Source: Thiobacillus thioparus DSM 505 (GTDB taxonomy: Bacteria; Pseudomonadota; Gammaproteobacteria; Burkholderiales; Thiobacillaceae). Taken from it: a stretch of DNA of 64,000 nt. The translations under genes and the position numbers were made by a program. This document shows positions 8,949-18,984 of this stretch, piece after piece. The notes beneath the pieces are model-generated. The model searched no databases, was not told where the DNA came from, and was given only the letters and a program-made list of their open reading frames with translations. Location: contig NZ_KB891331.1 of NCBI RefSeq assembly GCF_000373385.1, positions 62,001 to 126,000 on the forward strand. Reading direction: 5' to 3'. The number at the start of each line of letters is the position of its first letter. The first letter of the stretch is position 1.

Positions 8949-9821
8949 TCAGGCTGCGTTGCGGAAACGCGACTGCACTTCGGCTTCGAATAGATCCCCC
9001 GGCAGCGGCAACCGGCATGCCACCAGTTCCGGCGCGTGCGCGGCGATACGTTCGCGTGCCACCGCCACTGGCGGACAATCCGGCAACCAGGCGGGCGCCT
9101 CGCCGGCCAGCACCCGGTTCATCTGCGGCAACCGGGCCGTCACTTCCTCGATGTAGTAATCGAAACGCGCCGCAAGCTTGCGATCCAGCACGCATCCCAC
9201 GCCATGCAGCGCATGGGGCAGGCGGCTCTGCCGCAACAGGCGTTCTGCGCCCGACAGCTGGCGGATCGCACGGCGACTGACAGCAGGCGAGCAATCGAAG
9301 TTGCGCGCCACATAGTCAACCAGCCAGTCATCAGGTTTCAGCAAGGGCGCGGCGGATGGTTTGAACAGATGCTGCCCGATGTGGCGGTCCATCGCCCATT
9401 CCGCCGCAGCGTGCGTCAGCATCGGCACGTTCCACCACAGATGCTCGTGCGCGGGCACGAAGTGATTGTGCGCAATGATGTCAACCCACAGATGGCTCAT
9501 CGCACCGACCGCGCAGGCCCGCGACTCGTCGTCGCGCGCCGCATCCAACAGCGCATGGGCGGTCTCCCAGTGGTGGCTTGCATCGAATGCCCGGGTGCCT
9601 GCCGTGGTACCCATCAGTGCCAGATCGGGCAGGCAGGCGCCGGCCATCAGGCGCTGCGGAAACCGCCGTACCGCGCGGCGCAGCATGGGATCGGCCAGCG
9701 GTATGGCCCAGACGAACAGTTGCGCAAAATACACATGGGTCGTCAGTCCCCATGCCAACGCATCGGCGGCAAACAGGCTTGCCGGAATCGACCACCAGAG
9801 AGCGAGGCGCTGTGCATACAT
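8949..9821 (-). CDS. Zinc-dependent phospholipase C-like protein
   Basis: A 290-residue protein with a hydrophobic N-terminal signal-like segment and the zinc-dependent phospholipase C/S1-P1-like fold signature: WGLTTHVYFAQL near the N-terminus, GACLPDLALMG, SHHWETAHALL, and GAMSHLWVDIIAHNHFV with several histidines and aspartates positioned as metal ligands. If active it would hydrolyse phospholipids to diacylglycerol, the substrate of the DgkA encoded upstream; this link is inference. It is transcribed towards, and ends 17 bases from, the PAP2 gene. Many relatives are annotated only as hypothetical. Confidence 0.78.
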   Translation of the reverse strand: MYAQRLALWWSIPASLFAADALAWGLTTHVYFAQLFVWAIPLADPMLRRAVRRFPQRLMAGACLPDLALMGTTAGTRAFDASHHWETAHALLDAARDDESRACAVGAMSHLWVDIIAHNHFVPAHEHLWWNVPMLTHAAAEWAMDRHIGQHLFKPSAAPLLKPDDWLVDYVARNFDCSPAVSRRAIRQLSGAERLLRQSRLPHALHGVGCVLDRKLAARFDYYIEEVTARLPQMNRVLAGEAPAWLPDCPPVAVARERIAAHAPELVACRLPLPGDLFEAEVQSRFRNAA

Positions 9822-9900
9822 GCGCGCAGCATGGCCGCGCTGCGTGAACCTGCGCTGTCAGGTGCATGAATCTTCCGTGAATCCCGGCCAACCGGCTGCG

Positions 9901-9906
9901 TATAAT
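9901..9906 (+). promoter_or_regulatory. Putative -10 element upstream of the PfkB kinase
   Basis: A perfect TATAAT lies 30 bases before the ATG at 9937, in the divergent spacer between the phospholipase-like gene and the kinase. No good -35 is seen at the right distance (TGAATC at 9878-9883 with a 17-base spacer is weak). Confidence 0.5.
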
Positions 9907-9936
9907 CCGGGCTGTCGTTTTCATCCCACACCCATC

Positions 9937-10869
9937 ATGCGCACCCTCATCTGCGGTTCCCTCGCCTTCGATTCCATCATGGTGTTCCAGGACCACTTCA
10001 AGCACCACATCCTGCCCGACAAGATCCACATGCTGAACGTGTCGTTCCTGGTGCCGGAGATGCGCCGCGAGTATGGCGGCTGCGCCGGCAATATCGCTTA
10101 CAACCTGAAATTGCTGGGCGGCGAGCCGCTGATCATGGCGACCGTCGGCGACGACTTCGCCGCCTATGCCGAACGCCTCGACGCCTTGGCGATCCCACGC
10201 GACTACATCCACCATGTCGCCGGCACCTACACCGCCCAGGCTTTCATCACCACCGACCTCGACGACAACCAGATCACCGCCTTCCATCCCGGGGCGATGA
10301 ACTACTCGCACGAGAACGACGTACGCCAGGTACCGGACGTCAAGCTGGGCATCGTCGCCCCGGATGGGCGAGACGGCATGCTGCGCCACGTGCGCGGTTT
10401 CCACGAGGCCAACGTGCCGTGCGTGTTCGATCCGGGCCAGGGCATGCCGCTGTTTTCCGGCGATGAATTGCTGGAATGCGTGCATAAATCCAGCTACGTC
10501 ATCCTCAATGATTACGAAGCCGAGCTGCTACAGAGCCGCACCGGGGAAAACCTGGCCACGCTTGCACGCCACGTCGAGGCGCTGATCGTGACGCGCGGCG
10601 GCGAAGGTTCGGTGATCCACACGGCTGCCGGACAGATCGACATTCCTGCCGTGCGGCCGGCAGCCATCCTCGATCCCACCGGCTGCGGCGATGCCTACCG
10701 CAGCGGCATTCTGTACGGCATCACCCACGGACTCGACTGGGAAACCTCCGGCCAACTGGCGAGCGTAATGGGCGCGATCAAGATCGAGCACCGCGGTGGC
10801 CAGAACCACGCGCCAAGCCGGCAGGAAATCGCCGGGCGGTTCAAGATCGCGTTCGGCAAAACGCTCTGA
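9937..10869 (+). CDS. PfkB-family carbohydrate kinase (probable adenosine kinase)
   Basis: A 310-residue ribokinase-fold kinase. The N-terminal CGSLAFDSIMVF, the GGCAGNIAYNLKLLG substrate-binding segment and the C-terminal PfkB signature LDPTGCGDAYRSGIL, whose Asp is the catalytic base, are all present. The organisation, with an ILNDYEAELL segment in the centre, resembles betaproteobacterial proteins annotated as adenosine kinase or carbohydrate kinase, so the substrate is likely a nucleoside but is not proven. The ATG at 9937 is chosen because the fold begins immediately after it. It is monocistronic or leads into the lipoprotein gene downstream. Confidence 0.88.
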   Translation: MRTLICGSLAFDSIMVFQDHFKHHILPDKIHMLNVSFLVPEMRREYGGCAGNIAYNLKLLGGEPLIMATVGDDFAAYAERLDALAIPRDYIHHVAGTYTAQAFITTDLDDNQITAFHPGAMNYSHENDVRQVPDVKLGIVAPDGRDGMLRHVRGFHEANVPCVFDPGQGMPLFSGDELLECVHKSSYVILNDYEAELLQSRTGENLATLARHVEALIVTRGGEGSVIHTAAGQIDIPAVRPAAILDPTGCGDAYRSGILYGITHGLDWETSGQLASVMGAIKIEHRGGQNHAPSRQEIAGRFKIAFGKTL

Positions 10870-10934
10870 ACCACGCCGAAAATCGACGGTCACACCGCCT
10901 ATAGTGAAACGTGTGCAACTACAGGACCCGCATC

Positions 10935-11399
10935 ATGAAGAACACCCCAACCATCGTTGCCGTAACCCTGATGACAACCAGCTTGGCTTTACTTGGCGGC
11001 TGCGCCAGCGGCGTTGGCGGCAAGGACTACAGCCGCGACCAGACCCGGGCCGTCCAGGAGGTCCAGATGGGCGTGGTGGAATCGGTGCGTGAGGTGAATA
11101 TCGAAGGTACCAAGACGCCGATTGGGGCCGGCGCTGGCGCCGTCGTCGGCGGCGTGGCCGGCAGCACGGTGGGCGGCGGCAGAGGCAGCGTGGTCGGCGC
11201 GGCGGTCGGCGCGGTACTGGGGGGACTGGGGGGCGCAGCCGCGGAAGAGGCAACCACTCGCCAGAAAGGCGTGGAAATCACGGTCAAGCTCGATTCGGGG
11301 CGGATGCTCGCCATCACCCAGGCTGCGGATGAGGAATTCCGGGTAGGCGATCGCGTACGGGTATTGTCGGGCGGGGGGGCGACACGCGTATCGCATTGA
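10935..11399 (+). CDS. SlyB/Pcp-like glycine-zipper outer-membrane lipoprotein
   Basis: A 154-residue lipoprotein. Signal peptide ends at a lipobox LALLGGC (Cys at about residue 23), followed by a mature domain with a glycine-zipper stretch (GAGAGAVVGGVAGSTVGGG, then GAAVGAVLGGLGG) and a C-terminal beta domain (ITVKLDSGRMLAI, RVGDRVRVL), the layout of SlyB/Pcp peptidoglycan-associated lipoproteins. These stabilise the outer membrane and often respond to Mg2+ or membrane stress. The ATG at 10935 is chosen because the signal peptide starts there. Confidence 0.9.
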   Translation: MKNTPTIVAVTLMTTSLALLGGCASGVGGKDYSRDQTRAVQEVQMGVVESVREVNIEGTKTPIGAGAGAVVGGVAGSTVGGGRGSVVGAAVGAVLGGLGGAAAEEATTRQKGVEITVKLDSGRMLAITQAADEEFRVGDRVRVLSGGGATRVSH

Positions 11400-11529
11400 A
11401 GCCGGAACAGCCCGGTCTTCTTCGGGGGTATTCCCATGATTCGCAGGTCATCGTTCCGAAACCTGAACGTCACGTCGGGTTAACACCCGATCTCTAAGCT
11501 GGGCGCATTTCATCAATGGGAGTGCCCCC

Positions 11530-12279
11530 ATGCTCGACGTTCTCAGCACCCAACCATCCCTCTCTGCCAGCCGCTACCACGTCTCGCTGGCGGTGGACGA
11601 CAACGAAATCCGCGAAGCGCAGCGCCTGCGTTACAAGGTGTTTGCCGAGGAGATGGGGGCGCGTCTGTCCTCCGTTCTGCCGGGGCACGATATCGATCTG
11701 TACGATCCCTTCTGCGACCATCTGCTGGTACGCGATCTGGCCAGCGGCGAAGTCGTGGGCACCTATCGCATCCTGCCGCCCGACGCCGCCAAGCGCGTCG
11801 GCAGCTATTACTCCGAACAGGAATTCGACCTGACCCGGCTGCAATTCCTGCGCCCGCGCATGGCCGAACTGGGACGTTCGTGCGTGCATCCGGTGCACCG
11901 CAGCGGCGCCGTCATCGCCCGTCTGTGGATGGGGCTGGCCGACTACATGACGCGTTATGGCTACGAATACATCGTCGGCTGCGCCAGCATCGGCATGGCG
12001 GACGGCGGCCATGTCGCGGCCAGCGTGTACCGCCAGATCATCCAGCGCCATCTCGCGCCGGTCGAATGGCGCGCCACACCGCGCTACCGCCTGCCCGTCG
12101 AATCACTCGACGAAGGCCAGACCGCAACGCTGCCGCCGCTGATCAAGGGCTACACCCGGCTCGGCGCGATGGTATGCGGCGAACCGGCGTGGGATCCCGA
12201 TTTCAACACCGCCGATCTCCTGATGCTGCTGCCGCTGGCGCAGCTCAACCGCAACTATGCCCGCCGTCTCATCGGATGA
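11530..12279 (+). CDS. olsB: GNAT-fold acyltransferase, OlsB-like (ornithine-acyl-ACP N-acyltransferase)
   Basis: A 249-residue acyltransferase of the OlsB/hemolysin-like family. Recognisable are EIREAQRLRYKVFAEEMG, DPFCDHLLVRD, EVVGTYRILPP and ELGRSCVHPVHRSG. OlsB attaches a 3-hydroxyacyl chain to the alpha-amino group of ornithine, giving lyso-ornithine lipid. The next gene is an OlsA-like acyltransferase 17 bases downstream, the expected partner, which supports ornithine-lipid synthesis. GGGAG (11518-11522) lies ahead of the ATG. The amino-acid specificity (ornithine, lysine or glycine lipids) cannot be read from sequence. Confidence 0.86.
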   Translation: MLDVLSTQPSLSASRYHVSLAVDDNEIREAQRLRYKVFAEEMGARLSSVLPGHDIDLYDPFCDHLLVRDLASGEVVGTYRILPPDAAKRVGSYYSEQEFDLTRLQFLRPRMAELGRSCVHPVHRSGAVIARLWMGLADYMTRYGYEYIVGCASIGMADGGHVAASVYRQIIQRHLAPVEWRATPRYRLPVESLDEGQTATLPPLIKGYTRLGAMVCGEPAWDPDFNTADLLMLLPLAQLNRNYARRLIG

Positions 12280-12295
12280 GTCTTACAATGAACGG

Positions 12296-13105
12296 GTGAG
12301 CCTTGCCTATTTCCCCCCTTCTCTGCGCCGCGTCCTCCGCATCAGCCTGCTGGCCCTGCACCTGGTCTGGGGCGTCATCCTTGCAGGGCTGATTTTCCCC
12401 CTGCTCAACCCTGCACAGCGAGACCGCCGCATCATGGCCTGGGCCCGCCGCCTGCTCCGTGTACTTGGCGTACGGCTGAAGGCGGATGTCGCGCCGCGCC
12501 TGCCTGGCGGCGCACTACTGGTATGCAATCACGTGTCGTGGCTGGATATCTACCTGATCTATGCGGCCCAGCGGGTGCACTTCGTCTCCAAGGCCGAAGT
12601 GCGCAACTGGCCGGTGGCAGGCTGGCTGGCACACAAGACCGGCACGCTGTTCATCGAACGCGGCCGCCGTGCCGACACGGCGCGCATCAACACCGAAATG
12701 CGGGCGCTGATGCAGTCCGGCGCCTGGGTCGCCGTGTTTCCCGAAGGCACCACCGGCGACGGGAAAGGGCTGCGGCGCTTCATGCCGTCGCTGCTGCAGC
12801 CGGCGGTCGAGCTGAATTGCCCGATCGTGCCGGCGGCCCTGCGCTACCGCACGCTGGACGGCGAATACAGCGCTGCACCCGCCTACATCGACGACCTCAG
12901 CATGTGGCAAAGCCTGAAGCAGATCGTCAGCGAGCCCGGCCTCATCGCCGAACTGCATGTCGGCGAGCCCATCCTGCCCAACGGCCACCGGCGCGAACTG
13001 GCGGCGCAGGCGGAAGCCGCCACCGCCAGGCTGTTGGGCCTCAGGATTTCGGAAGCCGAATCTGCGGGCACTGTACCGCATACACCTGCCGGTCCTCCAG
13101 CCTGA
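12296..13105 (+). CDS. olsA: 1-acyl-glycerol-3-phosphate acyltransferase family, OlsA-like
   Basis: About 269 residues, PlsC/LPLAT family. Motif [11 protein letters not shown] carries the catalytic HX4D; FIERGRR and [10 protein letters not shown] are motifs II and III; and the PIVPAAL segment follows. An N-terminal hydrophobic helix ([17 protein letters not shown]) anchors it to the inner membrane. Next to olsB it most likely makes ornithine lipid by O-acylation of lyso-ornithine lipid, though PlsC-like activity on lysophosphatidate is possible. The start is uncertain: GTG at 12296 (used here) or an ATG at 12257 that would overlap olsB. Its 3' end overlaps the convergent apaH by 65 bases. Confidence 0.87.
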   Translation: MSLAYFPPSLRRVLRISLLALHLVWGVILAGLIFPLLNPAQRDRRIMAWARRLLRVLGVRLKADVAPRLPGGALLVCNHVSWLDIYLIYAAQRVHFVSKAEVRNWPVAGWLAHKTGTLFIERGRRADTARINTEMRALMQSGAWVAVFPEGTTGDGKGLRRFMPSLLQPAVELNCPIVPAALRYRTLDGEYSAAPAYIDDLSMWQSLKQIVSEPGLIAELHVGEPILPNGHRRELAAQAEAATARLLGLRISEAESAGTVPHTPAGPPA

Positions 13106-13862
13106 CGGCGGTCAATCTGCCGCCCCACAGACAACCCGTATCCAGCGCGATCAGGTTGCCGCGGTTGATCAGCCCAAGCGTCGACCAGTGACCGATGACG
13201 AGGGTCGCCTCGGCGCTCCGGCGTCCCGGCACCTCGAACCACGGCAGCCAGCCGGCCGGCTGTGTGCCCGGCGCGCCCCTGTGGTGGAATTCCATCTCGC
13301 CCGCCGCCGAACAGTAACGCAGCCGGGTGAAGGCGTTGACGATCACCCGCAGGCGCTCGACCCCATGCAGCGCCGCATCCCACGCCACCGGCGCATTGCC
13401 GTACATCTGCGCGAAGAATTCCCGGTAATGCGGGCTTTGTAGCGCAGCTTCCGCCTCCGCGGCATGCTGCATCGTGTCGTCCACCGTCCAGGCCGGCAGC
13501 ACGCCCGCGTGCACCATGAGGAACTCGCCATCGCGCCAGGCCAGTTTCTGCTGCCGCAGCCAATGCAGCAGTTCGTCGCGATCAGGCGCATCGAGGATCC
13601 CGTCGAGCGTATCGCCCTTGTGCACCCGCCCGAAGCCTTCGGCAAGCGCCAGCAAGTGCAAATCGTGGTTGCCGAGCACACTGATGGCGGCATCCCCCAG
13701 TTCCCTGACGGTCCGCAACACCGCCAGCGAATCCGGTCCGCGATTGACCAGATCGCCGACAAGCCACAGCCGGTCGGCGCCCGGGTCGAATCGGATCGCA
13801 TCCAATAAACGCAGCAGGGACGTGTGACACCCCTGAAGATCGCCAATGGCATAGATAGACAT
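13041..13862 (-). CDS. apaH: Symmetrical bis(5'-nucleosyl)-tetraphosphatase
   Basis: A 273-residue calcineurin-like metallophosphatase that hydrolyses Ap4A to two ADP. Conserved metal-binding motifs are visible: GDLQGC (GDxxG), [10 protein letters not shown] (GDxxDRG type, with Asn in place of Asp), [10 protein letters not shown] (GNHE type) and MVHAGVLP. C-terminal GHWSTLG and [17 protein letters not shown] are also typical of ApaH. Length matches the family. The ATG at 13862 is used, since [11 protein letters not shown] is the usual N-terminus; a longer open frame continues upstream without family similarity. It is convergent with olsA and divergent from the glutaredoxin gene. Confidence 0.95.
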   Translation of the reverse strand: MSIYAIGDLQGCHTSLLRLLDAIRFDPGADRLWLVGDLVNRGPDSLAVLRTVRELGDAAISVLGNHDLHLLALAEGFGRVHKGDTLDGILDAPDRDELLHWLRQQKLAWRDGEFLMVHAGVLPAWTVDDTMQHAAEAEAALQSPHYREFFAQMYGNAPVAWDAALHGVERLRVIVNAFTRLRYCSAAGEMEFHHRGAPGTQPAGWLPWFEVPGRRSAEATLVIGHWSTLGLINRGNLIALDTGCLWGGRLTAVRLEDRQVYAVQCPQIRLPKS

Positions 13863-13940
13863 ATAAAATACGGCTTCTTTGTGTGCTGTGCTGACCTGCA
13901 TCATAGCGCGCCCGCCCGAACCTCTTGTGACGCCTGCGCC

Positions 13941-14333
13941 ATGAAACCCCTGATCCGCCTGTTTTTCCGTACCCTGCGCCTCATCCTCGCCCCCTTCATG
14001 CTGCTGGGCTACTGGCTGACGCGCCCGAAGGGCATCGTGCGTCCCGCTGCCGCGCAAGCAGTCGTCGACGCGCGCACGCGCAAGCTGGCGCTGTACCATT
14101 ACCCCACCTGCCCGTTCTGCCTGAAGACCCGGCGCACGATGCAGCGCCTGTCGCTCAACATCGAGTTGCGCGATGCCCAGCACGACGCAACGCACCGCGC
14201 TGCGCTGATCGCCGGCGGCGGCAAGCCGCAGGTGCCGTGCCTTTTGATCACCGACGATCAGGGCAAGCAGACCTGGCTGTATGAATCGGACGCCATCAAT
14301 GCCCGGCTGAACCGCGAATTCGGCGCGGCATGA
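13941..14333 (+). CDS. Membrane-anchored glutaredoxin
   Basis: A 130-residue protein with an N-terminal hydrophobic helix (about residues 10-24, [15 protein letters not shown]), then a glutaredoxin/GST-N fold with active site [12 protein letters not shown] (CPFC). The segments GKPQVPCLL and [12 protein letters not shown] give the cis-proline and the GSH-binding region. It probably uses glutathione to reduce disulfides at the cytoplasmic membrane face; substrate unknown. The stop overlaps the rep start by four bases (ATGA), so the two genes are translationally coupled. Confidence 0.88.
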   Translation: MKPLIRLFFRTLRLILAPFMLLGYWLTRPKGIVRPAAAQAVVDARTRKLALYHYPTCPFCLKTRRTMQRLSLNIELRDAQHDATHRAALIAGGGKPQVPCLLITDDQGKQTWLYESDAINARLNREFGAA

Positions 14334-16312
14334 GTCTGCTCGCCGCATTGAATCCGCCGCAACGCGAGGCGGCGAAATACCTCGACGGCCCCTTGCTCGT
14401 GCTGGCTGGCGCCGGTTCGGGCAAGACGCGCGTCATCACCCACAAGATCGCCTACCTGATCGGCGAATGCGGCTACAAGCCGGCCTCAATCGCCGCGATC
14501 ACCTTCACCAACAAGGCGGCGCGCGAGATGCAGGACCGCGCCGCCAAGCTCACGCAGGGCGTCAACACCAAAGGCCTGATCGTCACCACCTTCCACTCGA
14601 TGGGCCTCAGGATGCTGCGCGAGGACGCGAAATTCGCCGAACTGAAACCGGCGTTTTCCATCCTCGATTCGGCCGACGCCGCGGGCATCGTCTCGGAAAT
14701 CCTCAAGACCACCGACAAGCAGGAAATCCGCCGCGCGGTGTCACGCATCTCGCTGTGGAAGAACGAACTGAAGTCGCCCGCCGCCGCGCTCGCCACGGCC
14801 GAGGACGACAACGCGCGTGCCTACGCCAAGATCTACGACCGCTACGACGCCACCCTGCGCGCGTATCAGGCGGTCGACTTCGACGACCTGATCCGCCTGC
14901 CTGCAGAACTGCTCGACACCCACGCCGAACTACGCGAGAAATGGCAGAACCGCCTGCGCCACATCCTGGTCGACGAATACCAGGACACCAACGTCGCGCA
15001 GTACCGTCTGCTGCAGAAGCTCACCGGCGTGCGCGCCGCGTTCACCGCGGTCGGCGACGACGACCAGGCGATCTACGGCTGGCGCGGCGCCTCGGCCGAC
15101 AACCTGCGCCAGCTGAACGAGGACTACCCGCACCTGCACGTGGTCAAGCTGGAGCAGAATTACCGTTCGAGCGTGCGCATCCTGAAGGCCGCCAACAGCC
15201 TCATCGCCAACAACCCCAAGCTGTTCGAGAAGCGCCTGTGGAGCGACCTCGGCCTCGGCGACGCGATCCAGGTGATGCCGACGAAGGACGACGAGCACGA
15301 AGCCGAATCGGTAGTGATGCGGCTCTTGTCGCACAAGTTCCAGCACCGCACCGAATGGCGCGACTACGCCATCCTGTACCGCGGCAACTACCAGGCGCGC
15401 ATCTTCGAGCAGGCGCTGCGCAACGAAAAGGTGCCGTACCAGCTGTCGGGCGGGCAGTCGTTCTTCGACCGCGCCGAGATCAAGGATGTGATTTCCTACC
15501 TGCGCCTGATCGCCAACAGCGACGACGATCCCGCCTTCATCCGCGCGGTCACCACACCCAAGCGCGGCATCGGCGCGGCCACGCTGGAAAAGCTCGGCCA
15601 GGTCGCCGCCACCCTGCACGTGAGCCTGTTCGAGGCGGTGTTCTCGGCAGCCGCCATGTCCCAGATCGGCGAGCGCCAGCTGGCGCCGCTGGTCGAGTTC
15701 TGCAACTTCATCAACCGCATGGAGGAGCGCGTGCCGCGCGAGCCGGCCGGCGAACTGCTGAACGACCTCCTGAAAACGATCGACTACGAGGTGTATCTCT
15801 TCGACCAGGACGACCAGCGCGCGGCGCAGAACAAGTGGAACAACGTGCTCGAGTTCGCCGCCTGGATCGCCAAGAAGGGCGAGGAAGACGAGAAGGATCT
15901 GCTTCAGCTCACGCAGACCATCGCGCTGATCACCCTGCTGGAAGGCCGCGAGGAGGAAGAGCCCGATGCCGTGCGGCTGTCCACGCTGCACGCCGCCAAG
16001 GGACTGGAGTTCGGTCACGTGTTCCTGGTTGGCGTCGAGGAGAACATCCTGCCGCACCGCGACGCGGTCGACGAAGGCCGTCTGGAAGAGGAGCGCCGCC
16101 TGATGTACGTCGGCGTCACCCGCGCGAAGAAGTCGCTCACGCTGTCCTACTGCAGTCGCCGCAAGCGCGCCCGCGAAACGGTAGCCTGCGATCCGTCGCG
16201 CTTCATTGACGAGCTCGGCGACGATGTCCGCCAGCCGGAAAAACCCTCCAGTGCCGATGCCAAGGCGAGCGGCAGTGACCGTCTGGCGGCGTTGAAGGCC
16301 ATGCTCGGCTGA
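14330..16312 (+). CDS. rep: ATP-dependent DNA helicase Rep (UvrD/Rep family)
   Basis: A 660-residue superfamily 1A 3'-5' helicase that helps forks past obstacles. Motif I is [11 protein letters not shown], motif [10 protein letters not shown], motif [16 protein letters not shown], motif IV EQNYRSS, motif [23 protein letters not shown] and motif [17 protein letters not shown]. The short Rep-like C-terminus, without the long UvrD tail, favours Rep over UvrD. The start ATG overlaps the glutaredoxin stop. A strong bidirectional terminator follows at 16348-16377. Confidence 0.95.
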   Translation: MSLLAALNPPQREAAKYLDGPLLVLAGAGSGKTRVITHKIAYLIGECGYKPASIAAITFTNKAAREMQDRAAKLTQGVNTKGLIVTTFHSMGLRMLREDAKFAELKPAFSILDSADAAGIVSEILKTTDKQEIRRAVSRISLWKNELKSPAAALATAEDDNARAYAKIYDRYDATLRAYQAVDFDDLIRLPAELLDTHAELREKWQNRLRHILVDEYQDTNVAQYRLLQKLTGVRAAFTAVGDDDQAIYGWRGASADNLRQLNEDYPHLHVVKLEQNYRSSVRILKAANSLIANNPKLFEKRLWSDLGLGDAIQVMPTKDDEHEAESVVMRLLSHKFQHRTEWRDYAILYRGNYQARIFEQALRNEKVPYQLSGGQSFFDRAEIKDVISYLRLIANSDDDPAFIRAVTTPKRGIGAATLEKLGQVAATLHVSLFEAVFSAAAMSQIGERQLAPLVEFCNFINRMEERVPREPAGELLNDLLKTIDYEVYLFDQDDQRAAQNKWNNVLEFAAWIAKKGEEDEKDLLQLTQTIALITLLEGREEEEPDAVRLSTLHAAKGLEFGHVFLVGVEENILPHRDAVDEGRLEEERRLMYVGVTRAKKSLTLSYCSRRKRARETVACDPSRFIDELGDDVRQPEKPSSADAKASGSDRLAALKAMLG

Positions 16313-16347
16313 CGCCGGCCTGACGGCGTTGCCACTTGTCAGGAAAC

Positions 16348-16377
16348 AAAAAAGGGACACCACGGCGTCCCTTTTTT
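16348..16377. terminator. Bidirectional intrinsic terminator between rep and fba
   Basis: AAAAAAGGGAC (16348-16358) pairs with GTCCCTTTTTT (16367-16377) around an eight-base loop, giving a hairpin with a T-run on both strands. It lies between the convergent rep and fba genes and can terminate both. Confidence 0.9.
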
Positions 16378-16396
16378 GATTACTGCAATCCGGTGA

Positions 16397-17464
16397 TCAG
16401 TTGACCTTGGGATCCAGTTCGCCCTTGTCGTAGCGCTTCTGCATTTCTTCCAGGTTGAAAACCTTCTTGATCTTGCTGGCCTGGCCGGCGGCGCCGAAGG
16501 CTTCGTAGCGCGCCTTGCAGATGTCGCTCATGCCCTTGGTGGCTTCCTTGAGGAATTTGCGCGGGTCGAAGTTCGACTTGTTTTCGGCCAGGTGCTTGCG
16601 GATCGCGCCGGTGGAGGCCATGCGCAGGTCGGTGTCGATGTTGACCTTGCGCACGCCGTTCTTGATGCCTTCGACGATTTCGCTGACCGGCACGCCGTAG
16701 GTCTGGCCCATGTCGCCGCCGTAGCTGTTGATGATGGCGAGCCAGTCTTCCGGCACCGAGGAGGAGCCGTGCATCACCAGGTGCACGTTGGGAATGCGGG
16801 CGTGGATTTCCTTCACGCGGTCGATGCGCAGCACCTTGCCAGTGGGTTTCTGGGTGAACTTGTAGGCACCGTGCGAGGTGCCGATAGCGATCGCCAGGGC
16901 ATCGACCTTGGTCTTGGACACGAAGTCGGCAGCTTCGTCGGGATCGGTCAGCAGGGCGGAATGGTCCAGCACGCCTTCGGCGCCGTGGCCGTCTTCCTCA
17001 CCGGCCTTGCCGGTCTCGAGCGAGCCCAGGCAGCCCAGTTCACCTTCAACGGACACGCCGCATGCATGCGCCAGCTCGGACACCTTGGCGGTGGTGGCGA
17101 CGTTGTATTCGTAGGTGGACGGGGTCTTGCCGTCGGTACCGAGCGAGCCGTCCATCATCACCGAGCTGAAGCCGGACTGGATGGAGCGGAAGCAGATGGC
17201 GGGCGACGCGCCGTGGTCCTGGTGCATGCAGATGGGAATCTGTGGGTACATTTCGATCGCGGCCAGGATCAGGTGGCGCAGGAAGGGCTCGCCAGCATAG
17301 GAACGGGCACCGGCGGAACCTTGCAGGATCACCGGCGAATCCACTGCGGCGGCGGCCTGCATGATGGCATGGACCTGTTCCATGTTGTTGACGTTGAACG
17401 CAGGCAGGCCATAGCCGTTTTCGGCGGCATGGTCGAGCAATTGACGAAGGGAAATCAGGGCCAT
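16397..17464 (-). CDS. fba: Class II fructose-1,6-bisphosphate aldolase
   Basis: A 355-residue zinc-dependent aldolase that cleaves or forms fructose-1,6-bisphosphate (and sedoheptulose-1,7-bisphosphate in the Calvin cycle). Zinc and substrate segments include [46 protein letters not shown] and KVNIDTDLR. It is the last gene of the minus-strand tkt-gap-pgk-pyk-fba block, 45 bases after pyk, and reads into the terminator at 16348-16377. In autotrophic betaproteobacteria this gene is called cbbA; without RuBisCO in view I keep the neutral symbol. Confidence 0.97.
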   Translation of the reverse strand: MALISLRQLLDHAAENGYGLPAFNVNNMEQVHAIMQAAAAVDSPVILQGSAGARSYAGEPFLRHLILAAIEMYPQIPICMHQDHGASPAICFRSIQSGFSSVMMDGSLGTDGKTPSTYEYNVATTAKVSELAHACGVSVEGELGCLGSLETGKAGEEDGHGAEGVLDHSALLTDPDEAADFVSKTKVDALAIAIGTSHGAYKFTQKPTGKVLRIDRVKEIHARIPNVHLVMHGSSSVPEDWLAIINSYGGDMGQTYGVPVSEIVEGIKNGVRKVNIDTDLRMASTGAIRKHLAENKSNFDPRKFLKEATKGMSDICKARYEAFGAAGQASKIKKVFNLEEMQKRYDKGELDPKVN

Positions 17465-17509
17465 TTACAGTCTCCTAGGTTAAAAATGTGCAGCAAGCTG
17501 TTTTCAAAA

Positions 17510-18943
17510 TCAGGATTTTTTCGATCCGCCCACGCGGACGATTTTCATGGTGTTGGTGCCGCCCGACTGGCCGATGGGTTCACCGATGGTCAGCAGGATC
17601 AGGTCGCCGTCACGTACCGCGCCACGCCGCCGCAACTCTTCCTCGGCTTCGGCCAGCAACGCATCGCGCTCCTTGCTGGCGGTTTTCAGGTTGATCGGAT
17701 AGACGCCGCGGAATAGAGTGACTTTTCTACGGGTTTCGACCTGCGGTGTCAAGGCATAGATCGGCACCCGGGTGGACAGACGGCTCATCCACAGACAGGT
17801 GTTGCCCGACTCGGTCAGGGCGGCGATCGCCTTGATGTTGAGGTGGACCGACGTGAACACGGCCGACATGGCGATCGCCTCGTCGGCACGCAGGAAGCTG
17901 TGGTCGAGCCGCTCCTTGGTGAATCCGGGTTCGGCTTCCTTTTCCGCTTCCAGGCAGACGCGGTCCATGGCCTGCACCGCTTCGACCGGGAACTGGCCCG
18001 CCGCCGTTTCGGCCGACAGCATCACCGCGTCGGTACCGTCGAGCACGGCGTTGGCGACGTCGGACACCTCGGCACGGGTCGGGATCGGGCTGGAGATCAT
18101 CGACTCCATCATCTGCGTGGCGGTGATGACCACCTTGTTGCGTTCGATCGCCATGCGGATCATGCGCTTCTGCAGCGCAGGCACCGCCGCGTCGCCGACT
18201 TCCACGCCGAGATCGCCGCGCGCCACCATGATGGCGTCGGAGGCCTCGAGAATCTCTTCCAGATTCTCGATCGCTTCGGTCCGCTCGATCTTGGCCACCA
18301 GCTGGCTCTTGCCGCCGGCCGCACGCAGCAGTTCGCGCGCCTGGCGCATGTCGGCGCCGGAACGCGGGAACGACACCGCCAGGTAATCCGCCTTCAGTGC
18401 AGCGGCAGTCTTGATGTCTTCGATGTCCTTCTCGGTCAGCGCCGAGGCCGACAAGCCGCCTCCCTTGCGGTTGATGCCTTTGTTGTTCGACAGCACCCCG
18501 CCCTGCACCACCTTGCAGATGATCTCCGCGCCCTGGACGTCCTCGACCCAGAACTCGATGCGGCCGTCGTCCAGCAGCAGGGTCACGCCCCGCTTCACGT
18601 CATTCGGCAATTCCTTGTAGTCGAGGCCGACGCGGGTCTGGTCGCCCAGCGCGCAGGCGGCATCGAGGATGAAGGTATCGCCCTTGGCCAGCGTGATCTT
18701 GCTGTCCTTGAACTTGCCGATGCGGATTTTCGGGCCTTGCAGGTCGACCAGCACGCCGACCGCGCGGCCGCGTGTGCGTGCCAGCGACCGCACCAGTTCG
18801 GCACGGTCGATATGGTCTTGCGCAACGCCATGTGAGAAGTTGAGGCGCACCACGTCCAGGCCGGCCTCCATCATGCGATCCAGGGTTTTGGGATCGGAAC
18901 AGGCGGGGCCGAGGGTGGCGACGATTTTGGTTCTGCGAATCAT
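17510..18943 (-). CDS. pyk: Pyruvate kinase
   Basis: A 477-residue enzyme that converts phosphoenolpyruvate and ADP to pyruvate and ATP. The N-terminal RRTKIVATLGPA, the active-site VAKIERTEAIENL, MVARGDLGVEV, ATQMMESM (K+/Mg2+ and substrate loops) and the C-terminal NTMKIVRVG are all present. Length is typical of type II bacterial pyruvate kinase. It sits between pgk and fba. A terminator-like hairpin (18985-19019) separates it from pgk, so pyk-fba may also have their own promoter. Confidence 0.96.
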   Translation of the reverse strand: MIRRTKIVATLGPACSDPKTLDRMMEAGLDVVRLNFSHGVAQDHIDRAELVRSLARTRGRAVGVLVDLQGPKIRIGKFKDSKITLAKGDTFILDAACALGDQTRVGLDYKELPNDVKRGVTLLLDDGRIEFWVEDVQGAEIICKVVQGGVLSNNKGINRKGGGLSASALTEKDIEDIKTAAALKADYLAVSFPRSGADMRQARELLRAAGGKSQLVAKIERTEAIENLEEILEASDAIMVARGDLGVEVGDAAVPALQKRMIRMAIERNKVVITATQMMESMISSPIPTRAEVSDVANAVLDGTDAVMLSAETAAGQFPVEAVQAMDRVCLEAEKEAEPGFTKERLDHSFLRADEAIAMSAVFTSVHLNIKAIAALTESGNTCLWMSRLSTRVPIYALTPQVETRRKVTLFRGVYPINLKTASKERDALLAEAEEELRRRGAVRDGDLILLTIGEPIGQSGGTNTMKIVRVGGSKKS

Positions 18944-18984
18944 ATGTGGGTGAGCAGTGAGCGGTAAGCAGCAAGCGGTACAGA

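Noticed and set aside
9855-9860. Possible Pho box in the phospholipase/kinase spacer
   Set aside because: Only one CTGTCA half-site is present; the second half-site 11 bases on is missing.
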